A stretch of 64,000 nucleotides of DNA, taken from positions 1,240,001 through 1,304,000 of the forward strand of contig NW_027043829.1 in assembly GCF_037102585.1 (NCBI RefSeq), read 5' to 3'. Positions 9,308 to 19,874 of this stretch are shown in pieces; the stretch's first letter is position 1, and each line of letters opens with the position of its first letter. The position numbers were made by a program, and so were the translations under genes. This DNA is from Saccharomycopsis crataegensis (taxonomy: Eukaryota; Ascomycota; Saccharomycetes; Ascoideales; Saccharomycopsidaceae). The notes beneath the pieces were generated by a model. That model searched no databases, had not been told where the DNA came from, and saw only the letters and a program-made list of their open reading frames with translations.

Positions 9308-12300
9308 TCATCTATAATGTTGGTCTAAAATATGTAACAGCCTTTGTAGAATCTCACTTGATTCACTATACTTTTGTTTGAAAGACTCTGCAGCTCGGGT
9401 ATATTGCGCAGTGTCCAACTTCAATTCTTCAGAATCATGATCTTCTTGTGAGTCAGGGATTTCAGACCATATTCCCACCTCTTGTTCCTGTGTTTCTGCT
9501 TGAGTTAAAACCATCATTCGAGGTTCCCTTTCTTCTTCATCAGAACCATCATCATCAGAATAAACCTGAGAAATATTTCCTTCACAGTTGGTGCTGTCCT
9601 CAGTACACATGTCCTCATTACATGGATTATACACAATTTGCTCAAAATCTTCGTTTTGATCAACTGACTTCAGAGGCACTGCCAAATCAATCATTATTGC
9701 CTCTTGAGCTCTTTGTTCTTCCAATAAAGACTTTTCCTTACGGTCAGATACACTTCCCGGTGTTCGTTGAATATTCTCTTGCTCATAATCACCGCCATAT
9801 CCTCCTTCGTTCTTCTGATCTTCATACATTCCTTCCTCATTCAAGTTCTCATCAGCCTTCATCCAATTAAATCTTCCATCTTCATGTTCATCCCTCAAAT
9901 CCTGATGAATGTCAACTAATATTCGGCATAATTCTTCGTCAATAATATCTTGATCTCTTAAATCATTAGAGTACTCATCTTGTATTTCAAGATTTGATTG
10001 TTTTGGATTCACGTCACTTGACTCGTTACCCGTTAATAACTCTTCGAGATTAGTTGGAACATCTGTGACCTCTCCACTATCAGAAGTCATAAAATAGCAA
10101 ACTCTTTTAATGGCATTATTATCCAAAGAGTTTATGTCACAAGTATCATTTATGTCCATAAATTCAATACTTGGGTCATTGTTGGTACAAAATTCACCCT
10201 TTTTGCCTCTCTTTTCGACGATTGCCCAGTCGACTTGAAAATGACAAGGAGCCAGTCGATTTTGATGAAACTTCAACATCTGTTTGTCTATAGCGCTTTG
10301 CAAGCTTGTTGCATAATGGTTCTCGAAGATTTCGGAATCTGTAGGCTTTATCATCCAGTCCTTGTAAACAATTATCCTTGCTTCAACAAAATCTGTCCAG
10401 ATTGGATTATCACCTAATGAGCAAACCAACTTCTGCTTCTTGTACTGTCTGATGATGGATTTCGTAATCTTGGCATTCGCCAGTTGTGATAGAGAGGGTA
10501 CTAGTGTGGAAAACCCTGTATCATTGACGATATTGCCAAATTTCTCCGACAGAGTCGAATCATTGGCGGTACTGCTAGGATTATTTCCAAATTTCTCTGA
10601 GGTTGTCGGCAATGGGCATAATTGGGAAGATTGTGCTAAAGGAAAGCCAACTTGGGCCTCTTCTATTTCTGCGTCCGATCCTTCAGTCGACGAATAGTCA
10701 CATTCTTCTAAAACACTCTTATCTATCTCTTCATTTCCTGGTTCTTGACTGCAAGCTTCTATAATTACATCATCCTCAACATTCCCATTTGTTGGCTTAC
10801 TCAATTCTATTGGAACTTTTCCTTCAAAAACATCAACAACATTACGTTCTGTTGTAATAATTTCAAGCTTTGTTGAAAAAGTGGAAACATTATCGTAAGT
10901 GGTATCCCCGATAATAGGAAACTCACTTTGGTTTTCTTCTACCATTGGCCCCGATTCCTTATCAACACCTTCCTCATCAACACCTTCCTCATTTTCCTTG
11001 AATTCAATCTCTTCATCTTCATAAATGTTGGCAGCAATACCATAATCTTCTTCGGGTTGCAATTCAATTTCTTCTTCACAAAAATTACCACCAGTTTCAT
11101 CATACTCAAACTCGCCAATTACGTTTTCACCAATGCCTTCATAAATCTCGAAATTTTGTCCATCATTTTGTTCATCATTTTGTTCATCATTTTGTTCATC
11201 ATTTTGTTCTTCATTTTGTTCATCATTTTGTTCATCATTTTGTTCATCAGTCTGCTCGTTAGTTTTCTCGTCAGTTTGTCGCCCATCCTGAGCAACAGAT
11301 TTCGCATCACCAATTTTTTCACTACCTGCTACATCATCGTCCCTAGAACTATCCTCACTCTTTTGCGAACTCATACGACTTGTACCATCGCTATTCAGTG
11401 TTGATATTTGACTCATGTGTGGATATGAATCACTGACCTTTAAATCTTCAGCTGGAGTTGCGCTACTGCCTATATCATCATCACCTTGGGAAGTATTTTG
11501 AAACTTAGTATCAACTTGAGCTTCAGTTATTCTTTTACTAGTTAAACTGCCAGTTAAAATTATGGTGCAATCTTTATTTGCAAGCAAATATCTTTTCATT
11601 AGCAGGAGGATTTTTACGAGAACCTCTTCTTTCTGGGTTTCCAAAGCCTGATGATCATTCAACTGTTTCACATATCTGTAGTCACTTCTCTTCTTCCCGT
11701 ACTTTAAGACCCTTTCATTATGAGAAAGCTTGTATTTCTCACCATACTTCTTTCTTTCCTTTATCTTCTCGTTAATCAACCGTATTTGTTTGCGATTATG
11801 CAAAGAATATTTATTTATAGCTTCAAATTCATGAAATAAGACTCTTGGAAGATCATTGATGATGATTAATCTGTACTGTGTACCAAATTTTTTGTGAGAT
11901 TTGATTGGTACATCGGACGTGTTGTTCTTGTTGAAATTATTCAACAACTTTGCAAATAACTTATAAATTACCGACGAGCTATTGCTTGGAATATCAATAC
12001 TATTGAAATTCCTCAACCAATTGGTCTCGAATTTACCTGATGAGTGCCGGCGTAACATTTCTGGGAGTAACTTAAATTCAGAGTTGACGTATAGGCATGG
12101 CGAGTCCTGGGGGCCAATCACCTCATTAATGATGCTAAATAACAAATCATACCTGCTTGAATTTGTTGTGCCATATAGTTCATATATCTTTCCCGGGGCA
12201 AGTCCTCCAATATTTGGTTGATTTTTAATAACGCAGGTGCCAAAACGAGTCATTGACTTCGTAAATTGCTTCGCCGAATCATCTGCTAAAAGATCATCTA

Positions 12301-12523
12301 ACATTTTAGATCCTGAAGATATACAACTACCTCTAGGATTTTTAGACGCTAATATGCCCCCATCCTTATGAACTTCATTTGCCATGTCAATCGTCCCTTT
12401 GGGCGGTGTAGGGCCTGTCTGTGTGATTAACAAAGACAATAAACTGTTTTCTTCAATTAATTCATTGATCTTCCTCTTTTTAGGATTTTCCAGCGTCATA
12501 TTATTTATAAAAGTGGGAGCCAT
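9308..12523 (-). CDS. RAD55: RAD55-like Rad51 paralogue with acidic insertion and lost P-loop
   Basis: A 1071-residue protein. Residues 66-230 look like the start of a RecA core: SSGSKMLDDLLADD, then GGLAPGKIYELYG, then a Walker-B-like strand YRLIIINDLPRVL (about 217-229). A strand CTIILTGSLTSKR follows at 319-331. The last core strands appear only at about 698-724 (KLVCSLGDNPIWTDFVEARIIVYKDWM), which parallels the yeast Rad55 segment with W...R...FRDW, and HFQVDWAIVEKRG also resembles Rad55. Between them lie ~365 acidic residues with a DEQN tandem repeat. The P-loop position (118-125) reads GTTNSSRY, with no GK[ST]. Rad55 pairs with Rad57 and helps load Rad51. The usual length is about 400, so this form is exceptional. 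An ACGCGT lies upstream. The family is fairly sure, the exact paralogue less so. Confidence 0.6.
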   Translation of the reverse strand: MAPTFINNMTLENPKKRKINELIEENSLLSLLITQTGPTPPKGTIDMANEVHKDGGILASKNPRGSCISSGSKMLDDLLADDSAKQFTKSMTRFGTCVIKNQPNIGGLAPGKIYELYGTTNSSRYDLLFSIINEVIGPQDSPCLYVNSEFKLLPEMLRRHSSGKFETNWLRNFNSIDIPSNSSSVIYKLFAKLLNNFNKNNTSDVPIKSHKKFGTQYRLIIINDLPRVLFHEFEAINKYSLHNRKQIRLINEKIKERKKYGEKYKLSHNERVLKYGKKRSDYRYVKQLNDHQALETQKEEVLVKILLLMKRYLLANKDCTIILTGSLTSKRITEAQVDTKFQNTSQGDDDIGSSATPAEDLKVSDSYPHMSQISTLNSDGTSRMSSQKSEDSSRDDDVAGSEKIGDAKSVAQDGRQTDEKTNEQTDEQNDEQNDEQNEEQNDEQNDEQNDEQNDGQNFEIYEGIGENVIGEFEYDETGGNFCEEEIELQPEEDYGIAANIYEDEEIEFKENEEGVDEEGVDKESGPMVEENQSEFPIIGDTTYDNVSTFSTKLEIITTERNVVDVFEGKVPIELSKPTNGNVEDDVIIEACSQEPGNEEIDKSVLEECDYSSTEGSDAEIEEAQVGFPLAQSSQLCPLPTTSEKFGNNPSSTANDSTLSEKFGNIVNDTGFSTLVPSLSQLANAKITKSIIRQYKKQKLVCSLGDNPIWTDFVEARIIVYKDWMIKPTDSEIFENHYATSLQSAIDKQMLKFHQNRLAPCHFQVDWAIVEKRGKKGEFCTNNDPSIEFMDINDTCDINSLDNNAIKRVCYFMTSDSGEVTDVPTNLEELLTGNESSDVNPKQSNLEIQDEYSNDLRDQDIIDEELCRILVDIHQDLRDEHEDGRFNWMKADENLNEEGMYEDQKNEGGYGGDYEQENIQRTPGSVSDRKEKSLLEEQRAQEAIMIDLAVPLKSVDQNEDFEQIVYNPCNEDMCTEDSTNCEGNISQVYSDDDGSDEEEREPRMMVLTQAETQEQEVGIWSEIPDSQEDHDSEELKLDTAQYTRAAESFKQKYSESSEILQRLLHILDQHYR
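11153..11250. repeat. 12-bp coding minisatellite (DEQN repeat)
   Basis: About eight tandem copies of a 12-bp unit (plus strand TTTTGTTCATCA) inside the RAD55-like gene. They encode repeated Asp-Glu-Gln-Asn near residues 424-455. The unit is a multiple of three, so copy-number change keeps the frame. Confidence 0.9.
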
Positions 12524-12898
12524 CGAACTATGATATATATATTACCGGATAACCCATGTCCTTGGGTATTTATTTATCTTATTGGTTGTTTATATTTTTG
12601 ATATTTTGCTTAACGCTTATGATGTAGACAAACTAGAAAATTTATTTCAAATTTTGGCGTTTTACCATAAAAATGCGACGCGTTACATTTTTTTTCTCCA
12701 AAACCCCCAAATGTGCTGCATACATAATTCCTGAAGAAGTTTGTTTGTCTTTCCATGTGTTAAATATTTAAAATTAAAACTATCTAAAATACGGATACAA
12801 TATAGAATCAAGAGAGAGAGAAACAAAGAAAAAAAAAAAAAAAAGAAAAAGCTATTCTATAGCTTAATTATATTACATCATATCTTGTATCATTGAAC
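12524..12898. promoter_or_regulatory. Promoter of the RAD55-like gene and 3' flank of the next gene
   Basis: Spacer between two minus-strand genes. It contains an ACGCGT (12678-12683), a T run just beside it and an A-rich stretch near 12830-12846. I see no gene here. Confidence 0.5.
12678..12683. promoter_or_regulatory. MCB element (ACGCGT) upstream of the RAD55-like gene
   Basis: A perfect MluI cell-cycle box 155 bp before the start codon, within GCGACGCGTTA. ACGCGT is the binding site of MBF (Mbp1-Swi6), which drives replication and repair genes at G1/S. MBF control of this gene is inferred. Confidence 0.5.
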
Positions 12899-14476
12899 CT
12901 AGTCAGAAAAAATAGTAAATTTTAGCCTGTCTTTATCAATTTTGACTTTATTCTGCTGATTCTCATCATAACCATCATTAATACCCCTTCCAAAGTTAAT
13001 GTCATCAGGGTTAGTGTTAACAGATTGCTGGGGTGGTTTGGAGAGAGCATTAGACAAATCTGATAGAGTTTCTTTATTTTTCGTTATGGTATCGAAATCA
13101 TTCAAAGATTTGCTTTTCAGAATTCTTGGTTGTGGCCGCTGTTGCAGAATATGGTTATTTTGAACAATACTTTTCAAAGTTGCTTTATTAACTGATCTCG
13201 GTGGGGTGAAATATGCTGGTAATTTCTCATCCAAAAGACCATTGACAGCTTTCTTTGATTCTTGGCTGAGTTGGGTATCATAATTTAGAGATTCATTGGT
13301 TTTCCAAAGGGTATTCAATCTTCTAATCTTTCTGAAATCTTCACCATTGTGAACGTAATTGTTACTAGATCCTGATGGAGAGTTGAGAGCGGATTCAGAG
13401 TATTCCGAGTATACTGAAACTGGCGAAGATCTTCTTGACACACTAGCCCCACTGATCCTTGACTTCTTTTTTGGTGAGAAATGAATTGGATCCTTGAAAA
13501 TCTTTTGTCTCTGTAATGAGTCGGAACTGAAGGATGACAAATTAGGTATACTCAAGATACTATCACTTTTATTCGATAGCTTGCTTCTGTTAATGCCATT
13601 ACTCAGTTTTGAATTAACTGATTCTAAACTGCTGTTGCTATGGTTATTTTTACCACCTCGTGAATCTTCGTCACTTGAGATTGCTGCCAAGCTAAGTAGT
13701 TTGTTTGTAAGTTTAGACTTAAGAGGTGAATTTAATGGGGAAGAGAAAATCGATGGACTTTTCCGTCTAGCCGAGTCTCTCAAGCTACTCAGCATTGGGG
13801 ACCTCGACAGCTCTTTATGATAATCCAGACGTAATGGGGTAGTCATGTTCTCGAAATCCATCAACAGCAGAGGTTTAAGAGGTGAAGATTTTCTAGGCAA
13901 GTGAAGGATTCTGTGCTTCATTTCTTCCTTTTGGGTATTTTTGTTAACGATTCTGTTGGTTGGTAATTGGCTTGGCTCTTGAGGTTGATCATAAATCTCT
14001 AAAAAGCCTGGGTATAATATAATGCTTTTTGAAGCTAAGGGTTTACGTTTTTTACAAACGTTGGTATCTTCGGTTTGAGGCGCTTCACAGTCTTCCATTT
14101 GGCTCTTGATGATGCTATTGTTTAAAAGATTATCATTGTTCAAAATGTCGGCGCTTGAGCATGGTTCCAAGTTTTCCTTGGATACATCATTCTCTTTATC
14201 ATCGAACTCGACATTCTCATCTGCCTGAAAAGTGTCATCAATGTCAGCGAATAAACGCTTGCTCTTCGATAAAAGTGGCGCTAGCGGTAAAGATGACGAT
14301 GACGATGAGGAAGAAGAAGAAAAACAAGGAGGCAATCCATATTGCTGAGTACATTTCTCGATAGGCCGTTTCGGGGAATCCTGAAATATAGAAAACTCCA
14401 ACTTTGTGGCATGCGACTGTTGAATCAGTTTCAGCGGTGAGATGTTAACATCTTTCAACAGCAATTTGCGGGGCAT
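12899..14476 (-). CDS. Disordered KEN-box protein rich in CDK sites, possible cell-cycle regulator
   Basis: A 525-residue protein of low complexity, not recognised with confidence. The ATG at 14476 (MPRKLLLKDV) is chosen; the frame extends nine codons upstream only to a TTG. It has a Ser run at about 55-64, two nearby KEN motifs (DDKEND, SKENLEP) that look like APC/C degrons, and many SP/TP sites (KSSPLKPL, SRSPML, RKSPSIF, TTPLRL). The segment PAYFTPPRSVNK and the end RLKFTIFSD loosely resemble the ITPPR box and C-terminus of the yeast Cdh1 inhibitor Acm1. This could therefore be an APC/C- or CDK-linked regulator such as an Acm1- or securin-type protein. That is a guess from motifs, and no catalytic domain is visible. 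Confidence 0.65.
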   Translation of the reverse strand: MPRKLLLKDVNISPLKLIQQSHATKLEFSIFQDSPKRPIEKCTQQYGLPPCFSSSSSSSSSSLPLAPLLSKSKRLFADIDDTFQADENVEFDDKENDVSKENLEPCSSADILNNDNLLNNSIIKSQMEDCEAPQTEDTNVCKKRKPLASKSIILYPGFLEIYDQPQEPSQLPTNRIVNKNTQKEEMKHRILHLPRKSSPLKPLLLMDFENMTTPLRLDYHKELSRSPMLSSLRDSARRKSPSIFSSPLNSPLKSKLTNKLLSLAAISSDEDSRGGKNNHSNSSLESVNSKLSNGINRSKLSNKSDSILSIPNLSSFSSDSLQRQKIFKDPIHFSPKKKSRISGASVSRRSSPVSVYSEYSESALNSPSGSSNNYVHNGEDFRKIRRLNTLWKTNESLNYDTQLSQESKKAVNGLLDEKLPAYFTPPRSVNKATLKSIVQNNHILQQRPQPRILKSKSLNDFDTITKNKETLSDLSNALSKPPQQSVNTNPDDINFGRGINDGYDENQQNKVKIDKDRLKFTIFSD

Positions 14477-14765
14477 TCTTGAAAATTTTAGGCTCCTTTC
14501 CAATAACTTTGGGAGATGTGCGAGTATTTGTGATTGTTATGATAATTAACCTTGTTGTATCTCATCTGGTTCTATAGATTTGTTTTTTGTTTTTTTATTT
14601 TTATTTTTTCGCGTTTGTGACACTGCTCACCCGGACTGGCTTACTGCTCAGCACAACTTCAATGCCGGTGCTGAGAAAGTAGAGGGGCAAACTCAATACG
14701 TAAGACCTAAGCCAATGAGTACCAAACCATTATATTCATCCTCAAAACAATACATAAAGACTTAT

Positions 14766-15539
14766 TCAGTGTGCAGTAAAACCGCCACTCGCGTAAATGG
14801 TTTGTCCAGTTATCCACGAACCTTCATAAGCTAAAAACCTAATGATTGGGACGATATCATGAGTTTCTGTCAATCTACCATGAAGACCCATAGTCTTGTA
14901 ATATGAAATATCTTTATTCTTTTCTTGCCCATAAAGAAACGGAGTGTCCATAGGACCTGGCGCAATGCAATTTACAGAGATTCCTTTTTGTTGCAATTCC
15001 TTGGAAGCAGCTTTGGAATAGTACTCTACTGGGGCCTTTGTTCCTTGATAGCTACTATAAAATGGAGTATATGCGGCCAATAGAGATGTGACCAAAGAAA
15101 TGATTTTGCCATTTTCATTCAAACTCTTCCCTGCTTCCTGGATGAAGAAAAAAGCAATCTTGTTGTTGACAAGATCCATCCCATCAAATTCTTCTTCAGA
15201 AACCTCAACCAACGGCTTTTTCAACACTTTGCCAATATTATTGATCGCAATATCAATTCCATTTGGGAACTTCTCTTTGGCAGTGGAAAACATTTTATGA
15301 ACATCTTTGGCACTTGTCAAATCGCTTTGATAGAATTCAACTTTAGAGCCCGCCTTCAGTAAAACATCAGCAAAATGTTCCAATTGTGTAGGATGAGGAG
15401 TTGAACGATAATGAATAAATAAATTTGCCTGTAACTTGGAAAATTCTATGGCAGTCTCTCTGCCGAGATTCTTGGTTCCCCCAGTGATGAGGACAGTTTT
15501 CCCTTTGAGGAAGTTGGGGTTTGCAGTAGAAGTAGACAT
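14766..15539 (-). CDS. Short-chain dehydrogenase/reductase (SDR)
   Basis: A 257-residue classical SDR. The cofactor loop is TGGTKNLGRE near residue 20, with the second Gly of the usual GxxxGxG replaced. The NNIG element stands where the family has NNAG, the catalytic Ser is in SLVTSL, and the YxxxK pair is in YQGTK. A PGPMDTPF segment and a GQTIYASGG end are typical of 3-oxoacyl-ACP-reductase-like enzymes. It probably reduces a carbonyl with NAD(P)H in the cytosol, but the substrate cannot be read from sequence. The long gene desert lies on its promoter side, with an inverted CCG/CGG site about 200 bp upstream. The start MSTSTANPNFL gives the normal family length. Confidence 0.9.
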   Translation of the reverse strand: MSTSTANPNFLKGKTVLITGGTKNLGRETAIEFSKLQANLFIHYRSTPHPTQLEHFADVLLKAGSKVEFYQSDLTSAKDVHKMFSTAKEKFPNGIDIAINNIGKVLKKPLVEVSEEEFDGMDLVNNKIAFFFIQEAGKSLNENGKIISLVTSLLAAYTPFYSSYQGTKAPVEYYSKAASKELQQKGISVNCIAPGPMDTPFLYGQEKNKDISYYKTMGLHGRLTETHDIVPIIRFLAYEGSWITGQTIYASGGFTAH

Positions 15540-17652
15540 TAACGATGTGCACTCGATATTGTTACTTCAAGTTGGGAAACAATGAGTCGGTATCAAAATA
15601 TTTTCAGAATTTCAAAGGCTCTTGTGATTTATATTTAATGGCGGAAGTTGCTCAGACTCTCCGTGGCCACCGTTAATGCCAGGATTCATAGCAACACAGC
15701 TAGTTGTTACGATCATTCATAAGCAATGCCCAGATTACCCCTCCGTTCCGGAGAGATTAGTTAACAAAGTATGATGGCAATTATCCTTTAGATACAGTCT
15801 GTAAAGAATAGTCTATAGAATTTGGGTTAGGTTTCATAGATAATCGTATCATATAGTTTTAGGCCAATTATAACCATCGCAAGAATAATAATGCCCAGTA
15901 CATATCAATTCACTAGTGTTGTCAGAACACCAGGAAATTTGCCTTGCCACCTAATTCCACTGACCGTGATACTTTTGAACTTGAAGGTGATGTTGAGTTT
16001 TTAAATAAATTTATAGCTGTTGTTCAGTGCTCTCATGAAATTGAAAGTAGAACGCTTTGGAGATTCTAGGAGATTTTTAACAATAGTTTGAAGTACTTAT
16101 AAAATTCTAGACATGATTGTTATGATACTAGGCATATACCACATACTTGCGCGTCGTTAGACATATCATTTGGGATTTATCATAGTTATTCCTAACTAGT
16201 TGGCTGATATCTATTTGTTTACGCTAGGCACTGTTATCTAAGAGTACTAGATCCTTGAATAGTATATCGTCCCTATCACGACAACTGGACGCTTCACACA
16301 GATATCTAAATAGAGAATACTGATGGCATCTCCATATAAAACTATAAAAACAATTATTAGTCCAAGATATTGCTAGTAGTTGACCATTGACGAACGTCAA
16401 AGGGGTGGTACACTGTGACAATAAGTACGGAATCTATCATAAACTCTCTTCCTTTATTTATTTACACCGTATTATAGAAAAGAATATAGAAAAAGTAAAA
16501 AAGAAAATAGCAACACCCACACCAGTGAAACAATAAGCTTCTATGAAGTTCTGTTGCTTGTCATTTTGCACGGCTCTTATTCAAATGAATGAATACCCCA
16601 TAGGAGAATAATTCAACGAGGGTACACAAAAATCTTCCTATGATATAATGTTACAATGCAACACTAATATGAAACGCAAATTATCTGATAGGCTGGGGTA
16701 TTTTCTTCGTTAATCATTTACCTACAATATTGGAAATAATTCCTTGAGAAAGGTGGCCCAAAAAAGTAAAAAAAAGTAAAAAAAAAAAAGAAAACCGTGA
16801 CGGAACCTTAAAAGTAGTAAAAAGAAAACAAAACAAAGCCTTCATTTACGGAAAACCGTTGAAAATTCACATTAAATATATTGGCAAATCAATAGGTTGA
16901 TCTAAATGATATCGTACTTTTGCAAGTATCATTTTAAAGCTTAAGAAGACCGAATTCAATACACTCTCAACATTAAAACCTATCACAAGAAAACTTACGT
17001 TTCTAAAGACTGCAATTCACGTAAAAATAGAATAGAATTGCTGTTTGTTTGTTTTTTAATATAAGCACGTTATTTCTCTGTACACGTCAAATAATACAGA
17101 CCCTACAGTGGCCATTAAAAGTATAGGACACCGAGGTGTATAATCTAGAGGTAAGGTAATGAGTGTATTACAAAACACATGGTAGAAGTCAGGTTAGCTA
17201 GGGAGACCATGGTAGTACCGTGGCTGGGTGCATCTTGGCTTTTTTTTTATTAGACACAGTAATATCTGACGGCTAAAACAAGTAAATGAGATTATTTATC
17301 CAATGTGTTAACTAACCTGGTTTCAAGAAGAAATTTAAACCAAAATGTGCATGGGGCGGGCGGATACGACTTCGACTATACATGCACACGACGCACTGCA
17401 TCAAGAATACGTCTCTTGAACGACGTATTTTTTGTGCGCGTTGATCATCATGGACAACAATGTTCCATATTGCAGAGAAGTCAGGTCAGCTTAAAAAAAA
17501 TAAAAATATCGTCAATATATGATTTTTCTCGCAGTAGATTTTCAAAAAGGAAATGAAATAGAGATTCTTAAAATGATAAAACTGTTGGAGATAAAAAAGC
17601 TCTCTTGAAGTTGTACAAGCACGAAGCACTTTATTTATTTATATAATTATTG

Positions 17653-17684
<32 letters not shown>

Positions 17685-19874
17685 TTTAAGCTAAAGAGGA
17701 AAGAAGAAGATTTTTTTCGGAGTAAGAGAAGAGCTGTAGATTCACTTAGTAACAATGTCTGCTTTGCATGTTTCCCACGGTAAATAGATCAACGTGTATA
17801 TTAATATTGAAACCTGGAAGTGGGAGTCACACGGCTTTATGAGGTTAAACGACTAGAGGCAATGTATTTGCTTTATTGGTTAAGAACAACTCAGACATAA
17901 CAAAAGTTACTTTTTCGAATTGCTAAACCCACAAAAATAAGGAAAATTTTCTTCCCCAGAATATATACATATTATTTTCCAATTGAAGACTGTCCTCCAC
18001 CATGATGATAAGGTAACGGTTTTTTTTTTTTCTTTTTTTTTTTCTTTTTTTTTTTTCAAGAATCTTTTTGCCGGATTATGCCTCCACATACATTTGTATT
18101 TCCAGGTAACCATCGGCAGTAGACGGTTCTCCACTAGATGATTTCATCTATTTTTCGAAAAGGGGATTCGGCACACTGTTGAAAAGATTTGTGCGCCACC
18201 ATTGGAAGTCATCATGACGTAATAAGATGTATACCCGGTCAAAAAGATGCAAGAACTGTTATTTTCACATTGGTGAATAACAACATATTATTTTCCCACA
18301 AACAAATGTCAGGATCTATTTGGAATCAGGCTGGTTTCAGGAAAGTTTTCCCCAATAGTTATCCAACGGTTTTGATACAGCATGGCGCATGGCATTGCAT
18401 TTGAGAGGTGCGATCTTCCATTTGATTACAAAGCTTCACCAACAGCTACCGCCCCCAAACTCCGTGAATTTTTCGTTTGGCTACCTCGTACTGCCTTATC
18501 AAATGATTTTGTGAACATTTGTGTTTCTGATCGTGGAAAAAGAAAAGGTTTCAATCAGTAAGTACAGGGGAGGAATACAGCTAAATTGTGTTAAGCATAT
18601 ATAACATATTACATATTTCACTTTTTTTTTTCTTCAACTTCATGCGGTTCTCCATACTGGCATAATGCTTGTGGACTAATTCGCTGATCGTATTTTTCCC
18701 TTTAACTTGATTGCACGCAATGACTTTTGAGGATGTGGTACACAGAAAAAAACTTATTCCAGGTACATAAAAATATCAAGTAGTAGTGCTCTTATCAAAA
18801 CAAGCGCCCATTTATATTAGTCAGTCTCAATCAGCAAAGCATGGGGCCAGGAGATGCCAATTCACACATTCAATGGTTAGGTATGCCAAAAGGGACTCTC
18901 CTGATCTCGATTGATTGACTCTAACTTGTTTATGAAAGCACCGGAAGATGTTCTTTGGGGGGTTCCAGACAGACAATTTAAATTGGCCACAGCTTGTCAC
19001 ATGCTACACTCTCATGCATGGTAACGCTTCTCTATATAAAAATGTTGCATGGGACAGGTGCCGACCAATTAATAGGGTTAAAAATCGCATAGTAGGCAGC
19101 CAACGTAATTTAAGACAAGCAGCAGCAACAGCGTTGAACAGCCCCAACAAGCAATGCATGATGCTGCTGCTAAATAAGTGCTAGGCATTCCCAAGATCGG
19201 ACGTTTACTGTGGCCAGCAGAATTTTTTTTTTTTCGACTTCTTTCTTTTTCTTTCTTTCTTATTTTCTTTTTCTTTCTTTTTCTTCAGTATTTTTTCGAT
19301 CGATCTCCGTCGCTGGTAGTGCAAATCAGATATAAAAAAAACACAATATCCGATTTTGATTGTTTGTCACGCTAGCACCCCATCAATTCCTAGGAAAAAA
19401 AAAAAAAATCACTGCAACTTTATCATCAGTTATTTATCAGCAGATCATTTTTGATAATTTTTGTCTTCTTTTCTGTGGTTTTCTTCTTCTTTTAGAACAG
19501 GGGAGAAAAACTCTATTTTGCACCAAGGAAGATTTACGAAAAAGGCCTAATTCGTGCATTGGCTGCAAAGACTCTTGCACCGTTAGAGTTTGAAGTAGGC
19601 AGGGTTTTTTTTTTTTTTGTGTGTGTGTGTGTTGCCTTGTGAGATAGTAAAAAAAATATTATATATAAGTGGTGGATCCGTGCTTATCATCGAGTTAAAA
19701 TTTTTTCACAACTGTCTCCGCTAGTGCTTTTGTGAAGAAATATAGATCGATATCAAGACAGTCAAACTAAGAAGTCTTCGTGCATATATATATAACGGTT
19801 AACTAACAGGCTTTTTGACACAACACAATTTATTATATTATACACCTTCACCACCCATAAAGACACAACACAGT
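15540..19874. other. Gene desert, left part (about 4.3 kb)
   Basis: No reading frame above about 83 codons, no family match, no tRNA and no element with recognisable ends. It holds poly(dA:dT) tracts (for example 17670-17689 and 18020-18057), a GT microsatellite near 19619-19632 and a TGACGTAA (18215-18222). The right end, with TATA-like runs at about 19785-19796, is a plausible promoter for the small ORF at 19875. The left end is the promoter of the SDR gene. The length is several times that of any other spacer here. It may be a centromere or a long regulatory region. Confidence 0.6.
15741..15753. promoter_or_regulatory. Inverted CCG-N3-CGG site upstream of the SDR gene
   Basis: CTCCGTTCCGGAG is a perfect 5-bp inverted repeat around three bases, with outward-facing CGG triplets. 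That form is used by some Zn2Cys6 transcription factors. It lies about 200 bp before the SDR start. Binding is inferred. Confidence 0.3.

Noticed and set aside
11140-11270. Regular repeats that could suggest a CRISPR array
   Set aside because: Contiguous 12-bp units without spacers inside a eukaryotic coding frame. A minisatellite, not CRISPR.
10928-11404. A hydrophobic 158-codon frame opposite the RAD55-like gene
   Set aside because: It arises from the acidic repeat read on the other strand (Ile/Leu/Phe runs). Compositional artefact.
17583-18435. TGTTGGAG and CACCAACA words as possible LTR ends in the desert
   Set aside because: No matching flanking duplication and no promoter-like interior. 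The match is only a few bases long.
16224-19593. Several 60-83 codon frames in the gene desert
   Set aside because: No ordered motifs and no shared orientation or start context. They are within chance for this length of A/T-rich DNA.
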